In this document: one piece after another, positions 42,450-50,826 of the stretch
Layout of the letters: each line of letters opens with the position of its first letter
How positions within the stretch are numbered: the first letter of the stretch is position 1
Origin: Prevotella sp. MA2016
GTDB lineage: Bacteria; Bacteroidota; Bacteroidia; Bacteroidales; Bacteroidaceae
Length of the DNA stretch: 64,000 bases
Assembly (NCBI RefSeq): GCF_000619825.1
Contig: NZ_JHUW01000010.1
Coordinates: 124,001 to 188,000, forward strand
Reading direction: 5' to 3'
Notes under the pieces: generated by a model
What the model was told of the DNA's origin: nothing
What the model saw: only the letters and a program-made list of their open reading frames with translations
Databases searched by the model: none
Position numbers and translations under genes: made by a program

Positions 42450-43469
42450 CTAACCAAGAAACCATTGGTAAGTTGTTTCACCGTGAAGAGCATTGTTAAG
42501 TCCCACGGCGACATCTGTCGCATTAACAGCTCTCTGAAGATAACTATCAATATAGCTTGACTTGTTAGCCTCAGTTAGCAGATTGTGGAAGTTCCACATA
42601 GAGAGTGTACCACCTTTACCACCAAATTCCTCACTGTGATAGTATTCACGACAAACGTTGTTGATCTGTGAATCAGTAATCAGTAAGCGTGGAATGCTTC
42701 TGGATAGTCCCTGTGGTAAAGCCTGATAGAGTCTCATGCGCCCGATAATCTGAGCAAACTGTGTTTCAGTAAGGTAAGTGTTACTGAGAGTCTGCATTAA
42801 GTGAATGTCTTTAGCAGGGTTGAACTGATTGAAGAGCTCCATTACCTGTTGGTAGAGCTGCTTCAAATCCATGACCTCCATAGAGAACTTAACACCTTGA
42901 CCTGTGAGAACCTGATTAGAACAGATTACCACACGCCATCCAACAAAAACAGAAAACTTTTCTACTCCCTTAGAAGATCTGTAGAGGTTGAGATCGTTGT
43001 AATTGCGAACACCGCCCACAGTAAGCTCCAATCTGTGACCATCGATAGTCTCATAGATAGTGGGAATGGTGAAAGCAAATGCTAAACGCTGGTAGAACTG
43101 AGTCTTTTCACACTCCAAGAGTTCAGAAGCTCGTTTACCTAAAGCGTCTGGAGTACGACCTCTAACGATGTGGGACACACGGATGGAAGGACTAGAAATA
43201 GACTCACCCTGATAGAAGGACTTGGCGGCATCGTGAACAGTTTCGATAAAGTCCTGATGAGAGATCGTTAGCTCCTGATTAGCCCAAGTAGGAACCACAC
43301 ACTGAGTTTTTAGCTCCTCCATGGTGATGCTGTTGGTATTAGCATCCAAGAAGTTAACGAAAGAGCAAGAGCTTACAGGCTGTTCTACAACTTCTTCGTA
43401 GTCAGCATACTCAAACTGATTGCTGTTATTATTAGCCACAGCAGCAGGCATCAACAATAAATTGTCCAT
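42450..43469 (-). CDS. DUF3871 family protein
   Basis: The 339-residue protein matches DUF3871, known from Bacteroidetes mobile elements: SIRVSHIVRGRTPDALGKRA, YQRLAFAFTIPTIYETIDGH and LELTVGGVRNYNDLNLY. The N-terminal 45 residues are low in structure. Function is unknown; proximity to plasmid and conjugative-element genes in other genomes suggests a maintenance or transfer role, but that is only association. Here it stands alone between two intergenic regions with short hairpins. Confidence 0.8.
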   Translation of the reverse strand: MDNLLLMPAAVANNNSNQFEYADYEEVVEQPVSSCSFVNFLDANTNSITMEELKTQCVVPTWANQELTISHQDFIETVHDAAKSFYQGESISSPSIRVSHIVRGRTPDALGKRASELLECEKTQFYQRLAFAFTIPTIYETIDGHRLELTVGGVRNYNDLNLYRSSKGVEKFSVFVGWRVVICSNQVLTGQGVKFSMEVMDLKQLYQQVMELFNQFNPAKDIHLMQTLSNTYLTETQFAQIIGRMRLYQALPQGLSRSIPRLLITDSQINNVCREYYHSEEFGGKGGTLSMWNFHNLLTEANKSSYIDSYLQRAVNATDVAVGLNNALHGETTYQWFLG

Positions 43470-43745
43470 AACTAAATGTATTAAATGGTTATTGATAGAG
43501 TGAACTGTATGAGGTACGTGTTTACCTCTTAGAGGTACAGATGCCTTACAAATTGACTACGTTTTTTGTATATTGCTCAGGTTTCCCTTGGAAAAACGTT
43601 TTACCCATTGAGATGGGGAGGGGGGACTTGTTGATGGTGAAGTGGCGTGCTCAGAAAAAATAAAAATTTTGAAATTGGTTACAAATGGTGTAGCAGGCTC
43701 TCAGCATTACCTGAAAGTCCGCTTCCCCAATTGTTGCTGAGTTTG
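43470..43745. other. Intergenic region with alternative small hairpins
   Basis: TACCTC at 43523-43528 can pair with GAGGTA at 43511-43516 or with AGAGGT at 43531-43536, giving two mutually exclusive short hairpins in the leader of the DUF3871 gene. The remainder shows no gene. Confidence 0.35.
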
Positions 43746-44783
43746 TTATGCAGTCTCTCTAAGTATCTTCACAAATTGACTACCGTCCTTAATCTCTTTT
43801 AGCATCTTTTCTGTAAGATTCGTTCCCTTTAATTTTTCTAGCTTTTTGAAGGCTGCATCATCGCCAACCTCATCTGCATAAGAGTTGAAGCCAGCAATAA
43901 AATAACGCTTTGTTATAAACTTTACTTCAATTTTAGCTTCTAAGCATAGCTGGATAAACTTGTTCCCCCGCTTGATATTTAACTTAGCCCCTTCTGGCAA
44001 TGTCCATTCCTCTCCCCGAAGCAACTTTTTAACTTGTGTTCCTGATATTTTCTTTCCAGTGTATATCAAAGATGCTGTTGTTGGATTGTATTTTTCACTA
44101 ATTCTTTCTGATATTTCATGTGCAAGCTCGTTATTTGAAACCAGAGCTGCTACAGCAAATCTGTCTTGTTGATTCCAGCTCGTACCCACATCATTGATAT
44201 CAACGATGTATTGGCCAATATCTATGCCAGTCTTAATGAATGTGCTGGGAACCTCTCTTGGCTCCGTCATATTGCACATCAGGAAGGCTAGTGTCCTGTG
44301 CTGACCATCGAGAATGACGAGGTAGTCCTCTGCTTTTTCTTTTTCGACCTTTTTGCCATTAACGTCGGTCACTTCATAACCACTTTCAAGAGTCTCTTTA
44401 GCAGTTATCGCAAATATTGGTGCGTTCTTTTCGTACTTTCCATTAGCAATTATGCTTATATAACCATTGACCTTATTTTTATTAATAGGACGATTATTCT
44501 TGACGAATGCCACCTTGTACTGCTTCTTAGTCACTTTACGAGTTTCGTCGTCAATAATAGCAAAAGTCAGAAATTGGTCCTTGTCAAAAACACCTTGTTC
44601 AGCCTGTGCTTGCTTGTTCAGTTTCTCATAATTCTGCTTTTTCTCGTTAAGTGCAGTCTCTTGTTGAGCGATAGCCTCAGCACTAACACCTGCATTCTTT
44701 TTCATGCTTTCAAGAGCTTTTTCCATTTTTTTAATTTCCTTTCCTACTGTGACCATTTCGGTCGATTTTTTAATTGTATTCAT
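43746..44783 (-). CDS. DGQHR / ParB-like domain protein
   Basis: The 345-residue protein has a coiled coil at about 15-65 (KKMEKALESMKKNAGVSAEA). The core contains VAFVKNNRPINKNKVNGYIS and YLVILDGQHRTLAFLMCN, the DGQHR motif of ParB-like/sulfiredoxin-fold proteins also found in DndB and many phage proteins. A helical region follows (WNQQDRFAVAALVSNNELAH) that resembles the helix-turn-helix position in ParB. It could partition or regulate the element or process nucleotides. Function is inferred only from the fold. Confidence 0.7.
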   Translation of the reverse strand: MNTIKKSTEMVTVGKEIKKMEKALESMKKNAGVSAEAIAQQETALNEKKQNYEKLNKQAQAEQGVFDKDQFLTFAIIDDETRKVTKKQYKVAFVKNNRPINKNKVNGYISIIANGKYEKNAPIFAITAKETLESGYEVTDVNGKKVEKEKAEDYLVILDGQHRTLAFLMCNMTEPREVPSTFIKTGIDIGQYIVDINDVGTSWNQQDRFAVAALVSNNELAHEISERISEKYNPTTASLIYTGKKISGTQVKKLLRGEEWTLPEGAKLNIKRGNKFIQLCLEAKIEVKFITKRYFIAGFNSYADEVGDDAAFKKLEKLKGTNLTEKMLKEIKDGSQFVKILRETA

Positions 44784-44929
44784 AATTAATATTTTTAAAA
44801 ATAATCTCCGTCTGAGGCAAGGAGAGCTCCCTCAGAACAACTCTAGCCCAATCGCTGCTATTTCGTTCTGGGTGCAAAGGAACAAAAGATAAAATGATTA
44901 TTTGTGTAAAAAAGAAAAATCTGCGAAAT

Positions 44930-45778
44930 TCACTCTTCCGCAGATTTGAAAAACGTCTTCCTTTCTTTGATGCTTTCAGGATTCTTTATAACGCTAAATG
45001 GTAAAACTCCTACGTCTTGTAAAAAACTAGCTTGATAGTAATTGTCACATATTGGTAAGCGTTTATTCTTGGCATCACTAAACAATTTATTATAATCAGT
45101 ATTATTAGCTGCTTTAGCTGCAAGATTCAAATTTGAGAGAGTTGCCATTATAATATCTTTCAAAGATTCGTCCAAGGATTCTGTCTGAAACATGTCTTCA
45201 AATAGATGTGTCAGTTCGCGGGCAATCTGAAATGCTAGTGTCCTTTTGGGAAGAAGATCTATTGCTAAGTAACAATGAGTCTTGGGATAGCTTTTAAGAT
45301 TCTCCTCTGTTAAGACGTTTTTAATCAGCTCTTCTGAATATAGAAATTTTAAAAACTCTCCAATAAGAATGTCTTCATTTAATGTTATATTGATATCCTT
45401 TGTTTTTTGGGGTTCCCTTCCTGTAAACACAATTTCCTTCACATCAAGACCTTCATTAAGCCTATTGATGAGTTTGAAATATTGGTCAACAGCTCCCATT
45501 TCTGGCATGACAATACGGCTAAATAACTTCCACATCCAAATAGTAATGCTGAATTTCCATAATGCATCAATATTAATAGGTCTCTTGCTGTTATTTACGC
45601 GACGCTTCAGTGAATTGACGAATGCTTCTTTATTTATTCCACACAACTTTGCATTATGCAGCGCATGCTCATAATTCTCTGTTTTAATATTGTTATCATA
45701 AAAGCCTGTCTTCTCGTCTATATGAACAAACACAAGAAGGTGCTCACAATAGTAATCAATATATTCGTTCTCGTTCAT
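44930..45778 (-). CDS. Hypothetical protein of the element
   Basis: This protein of about 282 residues is not recognised. It starts MNENEYIDYYCEHLLVFVHI and is largely helical, with KLFSRIVMPEMGAVDQYFKL and FQIARELTHLFEDMFQTESL. No signal peptide, membrane segment or catalytic motif is evident. I use the ATG at 45778; an upstream ATG at 45820 would overlap the terminator of the integrase gene. It lies between the integrase and the DGQHR gene. Confidence 0.6.
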   Translation of the reverse strand: MNENEYIDYYCEHLLVFVHIDEKTGFYDNNIKTENYEHALHNAKLCGINKEAFVNSLKRRVNNSKRPINIDALWKFSITIWMWKLFSRIVMPEMGAVDQYFKLINRLNEGLDVKEIVFTGREPQKTKDINITLNEDILIGEFLKFLYSEELIKNVLTEENLKSYPKTHCYLAIDLLPKRTLAFQIARELTHLFEDMFQTESLDESLKDIIMATLSNLNLAAKAANNTDYNKLFSDAKNKRLPICDNYYQASFLQDVGVLPFSVIKNPESIKERKTFFKSAEE

Positions 45779-45796
45779 GGTGGCAAAAATAAATAA

Positions 45797-45830
45797 AAAA
45801 CTCCACCTGACAAAATTCAAGCGGAGTTTT
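45797..45830 (-). terminator. Terminator of the integrase gene
   Basis: AAAACTCCACCTGA (45797-45810) pairs with TCAAGCGGAGTTTT (45817-45830) with two mismatches and is followed on the minus strand by a T run. It lies right after the integrase stop. Confidence 0.8.
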
Positions 45831-45837
45831 CTATGGA

Positions 45838-47109
45838 TTATTTACCAAAAACGTATTTCACTACCTTGGCATTAGCCTTATTTTCGTTCACGAAGTCACG
45901 CTCAATGTAGATGTCGGTGACTCTCATGGACTCGTCCACATGGTTGAGTGCAGCATGGACTGTGTACTTATCGATCTTACATTTGTTAAGTGCTATTGTA
46001 GCCCATGAGTGACGGGCTGCATAGTATTCCAGATCAGAGAGATTAAGAGCCCTACCTATGGTCTTTAAACCAAGGTTAATAGCGCGGTTGAAGTTCTTCT
46101 CTGTATTATATATATGGTGGAATTTGAAGACTCGCTCACCCTTCTGGTCACGATACTTCTCAACAAGAGGCCTTATAATGGCGGGGATCTTAATTACCAT
46201 CTTAGCCTTGTCAAGTCTACGTTCTGTAGTCTTGGTACGGTAATAGGTTATTGTATCTCCAGAAATCTCTGTGCAGTTAAATAAGTCAGCTGAGTTCATT
46301 CCCATTAAACAAAACGACAAGCAGAAGCAGTCTTTAGCTAGATTAGAGACACTCTCCTTTTTTAAGGAACCATCCTTTTTGCATTCGTATGGATAATCCC
46401 AGATATCCTTTACTGATTTAGCTGAGATAGCCCTCTTTCTGGTAGCTTCCTGCCTGGGGATGGTTATATATTCAAATGGTGAATTGCTTAGACGAATGAT
46501 ATTACGATCGTAATCATTGTATTTTTTCTTAGCTTCATTAAACAAATGTCTCAGGCTACTTAAATACAGCGACACACTTCGATTTGATGGTACTCTTTTT
46601 CCAGCCAATTCAAGTGCTTTAGCTCTCATTTTACTCTGTTTGTTAAGATAGTCCATAAAACCATTTAATAAAGATACTGTAATTTTGGAAGCCTCAAGAT
46701 TCTCTGTTCCAAGATATGTTGTAAAAGCGTTTACTGCAGACTGATAGTTCTTTTTACCTTTGATAGGAGAGGTGAGAATCCACCATCTACAGAATTGGAT
46801 AAAATCAACAGGTTTCTGTCTCTCTTCCTCGTTTTGGATAAGTTCAATAATCTCATCTAGAGTGTAATCATGAATGTCAACTTGTAGCTTATCGCACATA
46901 TCTCGATAGGCATCTACAAGCTTATCCACTTTCTGTTTGATAGGAGTTCCCTCTTTAAAAGCCAGTGTTTTTGTTAGGTCACAGGGACTCACAAATAGAC
47001 TAGTAGACAGCCTTTTTACTTTCCTCTTGTAGGTGAAACTTACTTTTACGTTGTACTTGCGGTCAACACGTAAACCGTCCTTTTTTACCATAGCCTTGAT
47101 AGTCAGCAT
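45838..47109 (-). CDS. Tyrosine recombinase / integrase of the tRNA-His element
   Basis: The 423-residue protein has the layout of Bacteroidetes tyrosine recombinases: an Arm-like N-terminal domain (1-90), a SAM-like core-binding domain (about 100-205, KKNYQSAVNAFTTYLGTENL), and a catalytic domain with YYAARHSWATIALNKCKIDK and the Tyr nucleophile in RVTDIYIE. The usual first catalytic Arg is not obvious at FCLMGMNSADLFN, a variant common in this branch. The gene begins 150 bases from the attachment repeat at tRNA-His, as expected for the enzyme that integrated the element. Confidence 0.9.
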   Translation of the reverse strand: MLTIKAMVKKDGLRVDRKYNVKVSFTYKRKVKRLSTSLFVSPCDLTKTLAFKEGTPIKQKVDKLVDAYRDMCDKLQVDIHDYTLDEIIELIQNEEERQKPVDFIQFCRWWILTSPIKGKKNYQSAVNAFTTYLGTENLEASKITVSLLNGFMDYLNKQSKMRAKALELAGKRVPSNRSVSLYLSSLRHLFNEAKKKYNDYDRNIIRLSNSPFEYITIPRQEATRKRAISAKSVKDIWDYPYECKKDGSLKKESVSNLAKDCFCLSFCLMGMNSADLFNCTEISGDTITYYRTKTTERRLDKAKMVIKIPAIIRPLVEKYRDQKGERVFKFHHIYNTEKNFNRAINLGLKTIGRALNLSDLEYYAARHSWATIALNKCKIDKYTVHAALNHVDESMRVTDIYIERDFVNENKANAKVVKYVFGK

Positions 47110-47216
47110 GTTACGTTAATTTTTAGCGGTAAACAAAAAGGCGAAAAATCAGAGGATTATGACTGAATCATAGTGGATTTGAGGGTCAGAATGCAGTATT
47201 TTGATATAAAAAAGAA

Positions 47217-47243
47217 CTCCCATAAGTACTTGACTTACAGGAG
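47217..47243 (-). terminator. Replacement terminator for tRNA-His, carried by the element
   Basis: CTCCCATAAGT (47217-47227) pairs with ACTTACAGGAG (47233-47243) with two mismatches and is followed on the minus strand by TTCTTTTTTATATC. It sits inside the element, just after tRNA-His, and resembles the original terminator at 36051-36075 in its ACTTACAGG core. Confidence 0.65.
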
Positions 47244-47261
47244 TTTATCTTATTCTTTAAG

Positions 47262-47308
47262 AGGGTGCCCGGTGGGACTCGAACCCACGACATTCAGAAC
47301 CACAATCT
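47262..47308. repeat. Right 47-bp attachment repeat (inside tRNA-His)
   Basis: This stretch is identical to 36087-36133. It supplies the 3' half of the intact tRNA-His gene, so integration restored the tRNA. Confidence 0.85.
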
Positions 47309-47338
47309 GACGCTCTAACCAACTGAACTACGGGCACC
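47264..47338 (-). tRNA. tRNA-His (GTG anticodon)
   Basis: On the minus strand the sequence folds as a tRNA: acceptor GTGCCCG / CGGGCAC with the extra 5' G typical of tRNA-His, D arm with GTTCAGTTGGTTAGAGC, anticodon loop TTGTGGT with GTG, and T arm GTGGGTTCGAGTCCCAC. CCA is not encoded. It is the integration target of the element. Confidence 0.95.
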
Positions 47339-47489
47339 ATGTTGGTTTTGCGGGTGCAAAGGTACGGAGTTTTTTTTATTCTACCAAATATTTCGTGCAG
47401 TTTTTTTTGTAAACATGCATTTTTTCGATTTTCTTTACGGTTTTGTGTCAATCAGTGGGCGTAAAATGTTAAAAATGGCAAAATAGTGC

Positions 47490-47539
47490 TTAACTCTTAA
47501 CTCTCAACTCTTAACTCTCAACTAATTTTTGTAACTTTG
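47490..47539 (+). promoter_or_regulatory. nif3 promoter containing five heptanucleotide repeats
   Basis: Five copies of TYAACTC occupy 47490-47524, directly before a -7 box TAACTTTG at 47532-47539. The repeats cover the place where the -33 element should be. The GTG start codon follows the -7 box after four bases, so the transcript should be leaderless. Confidence 0.6.
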
Positions 47540-47543
47540 CACC

Positions 47544-48329
47544 GTGAAAATAAAAGAAGTGCTGAGCGCCCTTGAACGATTCGCGCCTCTGCCCTTGCAG
47601 GAAAGTTGGGATAATGCTGGCTTGCAACTGGGACTGACAGAGACGGAGGTTTCAGGGGCATTATTGTGTCTGGACGTGAACGAGCGTATCGTTGACGAAG
47701 CCATCAACAGGGGGTGTAATCTTATTGTGAGTCACCACCCGTTGTTGTTCCGTGGCCTTAAAACTATTAGCGATCTCACTGATGTGCAGCGCACCGTGAT
47801 GCATGCCATACAGCAGGGGATAGCCGTTATCTCAATGCATACTAATATGGATAACGCGCGCGGAGGAGTGAATTTCCGCATTGCTCAGAAACTGGGATTA
47901 GAGGATGTAAGATTCTTTGCTCAGAAGCAAGTGGGAAGCATTGAGGCAGGAAGTGGGGTAGTAGGAGAACTTGCAGCCCCCTTGGCGGCCGACGATTTTA
48001 TTATCGCTGTGAAAAAAGCTTTCGGCGTGGAGTGTGCGATGTGTAACGAACTGTTGCGCCGCCCTATCAAGCGTGTGGCCATATGTGGTGGCGCGGGCGA
48101 TTTCTTGCTCGACGAAGCGGTTAAAAATCAGGCAGATGCGTTTATCACAGGCGAGATGCACTACCATCAGTATTTTGGCTACGAACAGCAGATACAAATT
48201 TGCGTTATAGGCCACTACCAGAGCGAACAGTTTACAGCTGAAATCTTCGAGGAAATCATTCAGAAAGAGTGCCCGGGAGTGAAGACTTGTATCGCTCAGA
48301 CGTGTACGAATCCAATATTGTATATTTAA
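47544..48329 (+). CDS. Nif3-like dinuclear metal-centre protein
   Basis: The 261-residue protein matches the Nif3/YbgI family: LQESWDNAGLQLGLTETEVS, VSHHPLLFRGLKTIS and AVISMHTNMDNARGGVNFRI supply the metal-binding His and Asp residues, and DAFITGEMHYHQYF and GHYQSEQF complete the site. The family forms hexamers and binds two metals; its biological role is debated (GTP cyclohydrolase-like relatives). The start is GTG. It is followed 21 bases later by the Zn-ribbon gene, a pairing frequent in Bacteroidetes. Confidence 0.9.
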   Translation: MKIKEVLSALERFAPLPLQESWDNAGLQLGLTETEVSGALLCLDVNERIVDEAINRGCNLIVSHHPLLFRGLKTISDLTDVQRTVMHAIQQGIAVISMHTNMDNARGGVNFRIAQKLGLEDVRFFAQKQVGSIEAGSGVVGELAAPLAADDFIIAVKKAFGVECAMCNELLRRPIKRVAICGGAGDFLLDEAVKNQADAFITGEMHYHQYFGYEQQIQICVIGHYQSEQFTAEIFEEIIQKECPGVKTCIAQTCTNPILYI

Positions 48330-48350
48330 ATAAATTTCAAAAAGAAAGTT

Positions 48351-49229
48351 ATGGCAAAGAAAGATCCATCAGAATTGTCAGTAGAAGAGCGCCTGAAGAC
48401 GCTCTATCAGCTGCAGACCGCCCTCTCGGCTATCGATGAAAAGCGCATGTTGCGTGGCGAGCTGCCACTCGAAGTGCAGGACCTGGAAGACGAGATTGAG
48501 GGTTTGACAACACGTGTTGAAAAGATTGCGGCCGACATTGCCGACTATCAGCGTGCTATCAGTCAGAAGAAGGGTGAGATTGCTGATGCCGAGGCCAGCG
48601 TAGAGCGCTACAAGGCTCAGTTGGACGAGGTTAAGAACAACCGTGAGTATGACACACTGTCGAAAGAAATCGAGTTCCAGACTCTGGAAATCGAACTCTG
48701 CAATAAGAAGATTCGCGAGGCTAACAACAAGATCATGGATAAGCAGCGCGAGCAGGAGGCCAGCGAGGCTCTGATTGCTGAGCGTCAAGGCGACCTGGAG
48801 GTTAAGAAGAACGAGCTCGATGAAATCATGGAAGAGACTCGTGTGGAAGAGGAGAAGCTGAAGGAGCAGGTGAAGAATCTCGAGGCAAAGATCGAGGGCC
48901 GACTGCTTACATCATTTAAGCGTATCCGTAAGAACGCACGCAACGGTCTGGGTATCGTTTACGTACAGCGTGATGCTTGCGGTGGTTGCTTCAACAAGAT
49001 TCCACCTCAGCGCCAGTTGGATATCAAGATGCATAAGAAGATTATCGTTTGCGAGTACTGCGGTCGTATCATGATTGATCCAGAGCTGGCAGGCGTGAAA
49101 GTTGAGAAGGCGCCTGTTGCTGCCGAGGAGAAGAAGGGACGTGCAAAGCGTTCTATCCGCAAGTCATCAGGAACAGCCACATCATCAGCCAACTCTAAGA
49201 AGGCTGCCGATGCCAACGATATGTTCTAA
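48351..49229 (+). CDS. COG1579-type coiled-coil zinc-ribbon protein
   Basis: The 292-residue protein has a long coiled coil at about 25-195, rich in Glu, Lys and Ala, then a C4 zinc ribbon with DACGGCFNKIPPQ and VCEYCGRIMIDPEL. The last 50 residues are basic and Ala/Ser-rich (AEEKKGRAKRSIRKSSGTA). COG1579 proteins are thought to bind nucleic acid; no precise function is known. It is in an operon with nif3. Confidence 0.85.
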   Translation: MAKKDPSELSVEERLKTLYQLQTALSAIDEKRMLRGELPLEVQDLEDEIEGLTTRVEKIAADIADYQRAISQKKGEIADAEASVERYKAQLDEVKNNREYDTLSKEIEFQTLEIELCNKKIREANNKIMDKQREQEASEALIAERQGDLEVKKNELDEIMEETRVEEEKLKEQVKNLEAKIEGRLLTSFKRIRKNARNGLGIVYVQRDACGGCFNKIPPQRQLDIKMHKKIIVCEYCGRIMIDPELAGVKVEKAPVAAEEKKGRAKRSIRKSSGTATSSANSKKAADANDMF

Positions 49230-49239
49230 GCATAAAATG

Positions 49240-49689
49240 TTATAAATTCTGATAGTCTGGGATGTCTTCCAAAAAGTAATATTTTTGGTTTTCATAATCC
49301 ATCTTGCAGCAGATGTGCTGTATGCCGTTGCTCACTATCAGATAATCCACCTTCAGCAAAAGATTGTAGGCCGAAATTTGGTCGAATGTCTTTTGCTGAA
49401 GTTTTATTTGTGGGGCCTTGTACTCGATAATCATCTGTGGCATTGCCACCTTATTATATAATATAGTGTCGCAACGCAGACGTTTTTCACCTACGTTCAG
49501 CTCAACTTCGTTGCCAATCAGGCCGGATGGGTAGCCCTTATGTTCCACTAGATAATGCACAAAATGCTGGCGAACCCACTCTTCGGGAGTGAGAGCCACG
49601 TATTTTCGGCGTAAAAAGTCGAAAATAAGCTGCTTATTGCCCTGCCGGGCTATTTTTATTTCGTATGTAGGGAGGTTTAATCGAAACAT
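49240..49689 (-). CDS. HsdR-N-like nuclease-fold protein
   Basis: The 149-residue protein belongs to the type I restriction enzyme R N-terminal-like family found as a stand-alone protein in Bacteroidetes. Visible are TPEEWVRQHFVHYLVEHKGY, RLRCDTILYNK and QMIIEYKAPQ, which give the Asp...Glu-x-Lys nuclease core, and FDQISAYNLLLKVDYLIVSN. No restriction or modification subunit is near, so it is not part of a type I system here. It is divergent from holA. Confidence 0.85.
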   Translation of the reverse strand: MFRLNLPTYEIKIARQGNKQLIFDFLRRKYVALTPEEWVRQHFVHYLVEHKGYPSGLIGNEVELNVGEKRLRCDTILYNKVAMPQMIIEYKAPQIKLQQKTFDQISAYNLLLKVDYLIVSNGIQHICCKMDYENQKYYFLEDIPDYQNL

Positions 49690-49737
49690 TTTTGTAAATT
49701 TGCAGGCAAAAATACAAATAATAATTGAAATAGCAAC

Positions 49738-50766
49738 ATGGCTGACGCAAAAAATGTGAGTTTTGAGAGCATTATGCGCGATTTAGAGGCGGGGAAATTT
49801 GCTCCCGTTTATTATCTGATGGGTGATGAATCGTACTATATCGATAGGATTTCCGATTATATAGCCGATCATGCTTTGCGCCCAGAGGAACGGGATTTTA
49901 ACCAGACTGTGGTGTTTGGATCAGATGTCAACGCATCACAGATAGCCGATCTCTCACGCCGTTATCCTATGATGGCCGAACGCCAGGTGGTTATAGTGAA
50001 AGAGGCGCAGAATATAAAAAATACTGAGCCGCTTGAGCGCTATTTCTCACAGCCTATGGCTACAACCGTGCTGGTGATGTGCCATAAGAATGGTAAAATC
50101 GATGGGCGAAAAACTGGTTACGTAAAAGCTATAAAATCTCATGGCATACTGTTTGAAAGCTCAAAACTGAAGGATAGAGAACTGCCTGGATTTATTGAAA
50201 ACTATCTCAAAGCACGCCAGATAAAAATCGACGCAAAATCAGTTCAGATGATAGCCGAGAATATTGGTGCCGATTTGAGTCGTTTGGTTGGCGAGCTTGA
50301 TAAAGTGATTATTTCACTGCCAGAATCGAGTAGGGTAGTAACCCCTCAGGTGGTAGAGGATCAGATCGGAGTGAGCAAAGAGTTTAATGGATTTGAGCTT
50401 AAGGATGCTATCGTGAATCGAAATGTTTATAAGGCAAATCAGATAATAAAATATTTTGACGAAAATCCAAAGGCGGGTTCAATCTACTCATTTCTCCCGT
50501 TGCTCTTTAATTACTTCCAAAATCTGATGATTGCCTTTTATGCACCCAATAATAAGAGTCAGGAGAGTGTGGCAGAGTGGTTGGAATTCAAAAATCCGTG
50601 GGCTGCCAAAGACTATATGACGGGTATGAGAAATTACTCTGGAATGAAGGTGATGCAGATTATTTCCAAAATAAGAGAGATTGATGCTAAAAGTAAGGGT
50701 CTGGACAATCCAAATACCCCCGCTGGAGAGCTTATGAAGGAACTGATTTTTTACATTTTGCACTAA
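49738..50766 (+). CDS. holA: DNA polymerase III subunit delta
   Basis: The 342-residue protein matches HolA, the delta subunit of the clamp loader: FAPVYYLMGDESYYIDRISD at the start, MMAERQVVIVKEAQ, and AENIGADLSRLVGELDKVII in the middle, then the C-terminal helical collar domain (SIYSFLPLLFNYFQNLMIA). It opens the sliding clamp during replication. The -7 box TAAATTTG at 49695-49702 gives a leader of about 30 bases. Length is normal for the family. Confidence 0.92.
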   Translation: MADAKNVSFESIMRDLEAGKFAPVYYLMGDESYYIDRISDYIADHALRPEERDFNQTVVFGSDVNASQIADLSRRYPMMAERQVVIVKEAQNIKNTEPLERYFSQPMATTVLVMCHKNGKIDGRKTGYVKAIKSHGILFESSKLKDRELPGFIENYLKARQIKIDAKSVQMIAENIGADLSRLVGELDKVIISLPESSRVVTPQVVEDQIGVSKEFNGFELKDAIVNRNVYKANQIIKYFDENPKAGSIYSFLPLLFNYFQNLMIAFYAPNNKSQESVAEWLEFKNPWAAKDYMTGMRNYSGMKVMQIISKIREIDAKSKGLDNPNTPAGELMKELIFYILH

Positions 50767-50802
50767 TTTAGCCCTTTTTTAGGCTCTAGAATTTCTAGAA
50801 AT

Positions 50803-50826
50803 AGCACTCTTCGTGAGTGCTTTTTT
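50803..50826 (+). terminator. Terminator after holA
   Basis: AGCACTC (50803-50809) pairs with GAGTGCT (50815-50821) around TTCGT, followed by a T run. It is a canonical intrinsic terminator 37 bases after the holA stop. Confidence 0.9.

Larger units (their letters stand above)
36087..47308. mobile_element. 11.2-kb integrative element in tRNA-His
   Basis: The element is bounded by 47-bp identical repeats and has its tyrosine integrase at the tRNA end. Cargo, in minus-strand order from the tRNA: integrase, unknown protein, DGQHR protein, DUF3871 protein, serine recombinase, structured leader RNA, GLUG protein, lipoprotein, SF2 helicase, T5orf172 protein. All genes face the same way. I see no relaxase, coupling protein, type IV secretion or phage structural gene, so it is probably a non-self-transmissible or satellite-like island. 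Several intergenic regions carry conspicuous structure, unlike the flanking chromosome. Confidence 0.85.

Noticed and set aside
49240..49689. Possible type I restriction system
   Set aside because: Only a stand-alone HsdR-N-like domain is present; no helicase, specificity or methylase subunit is nearby.
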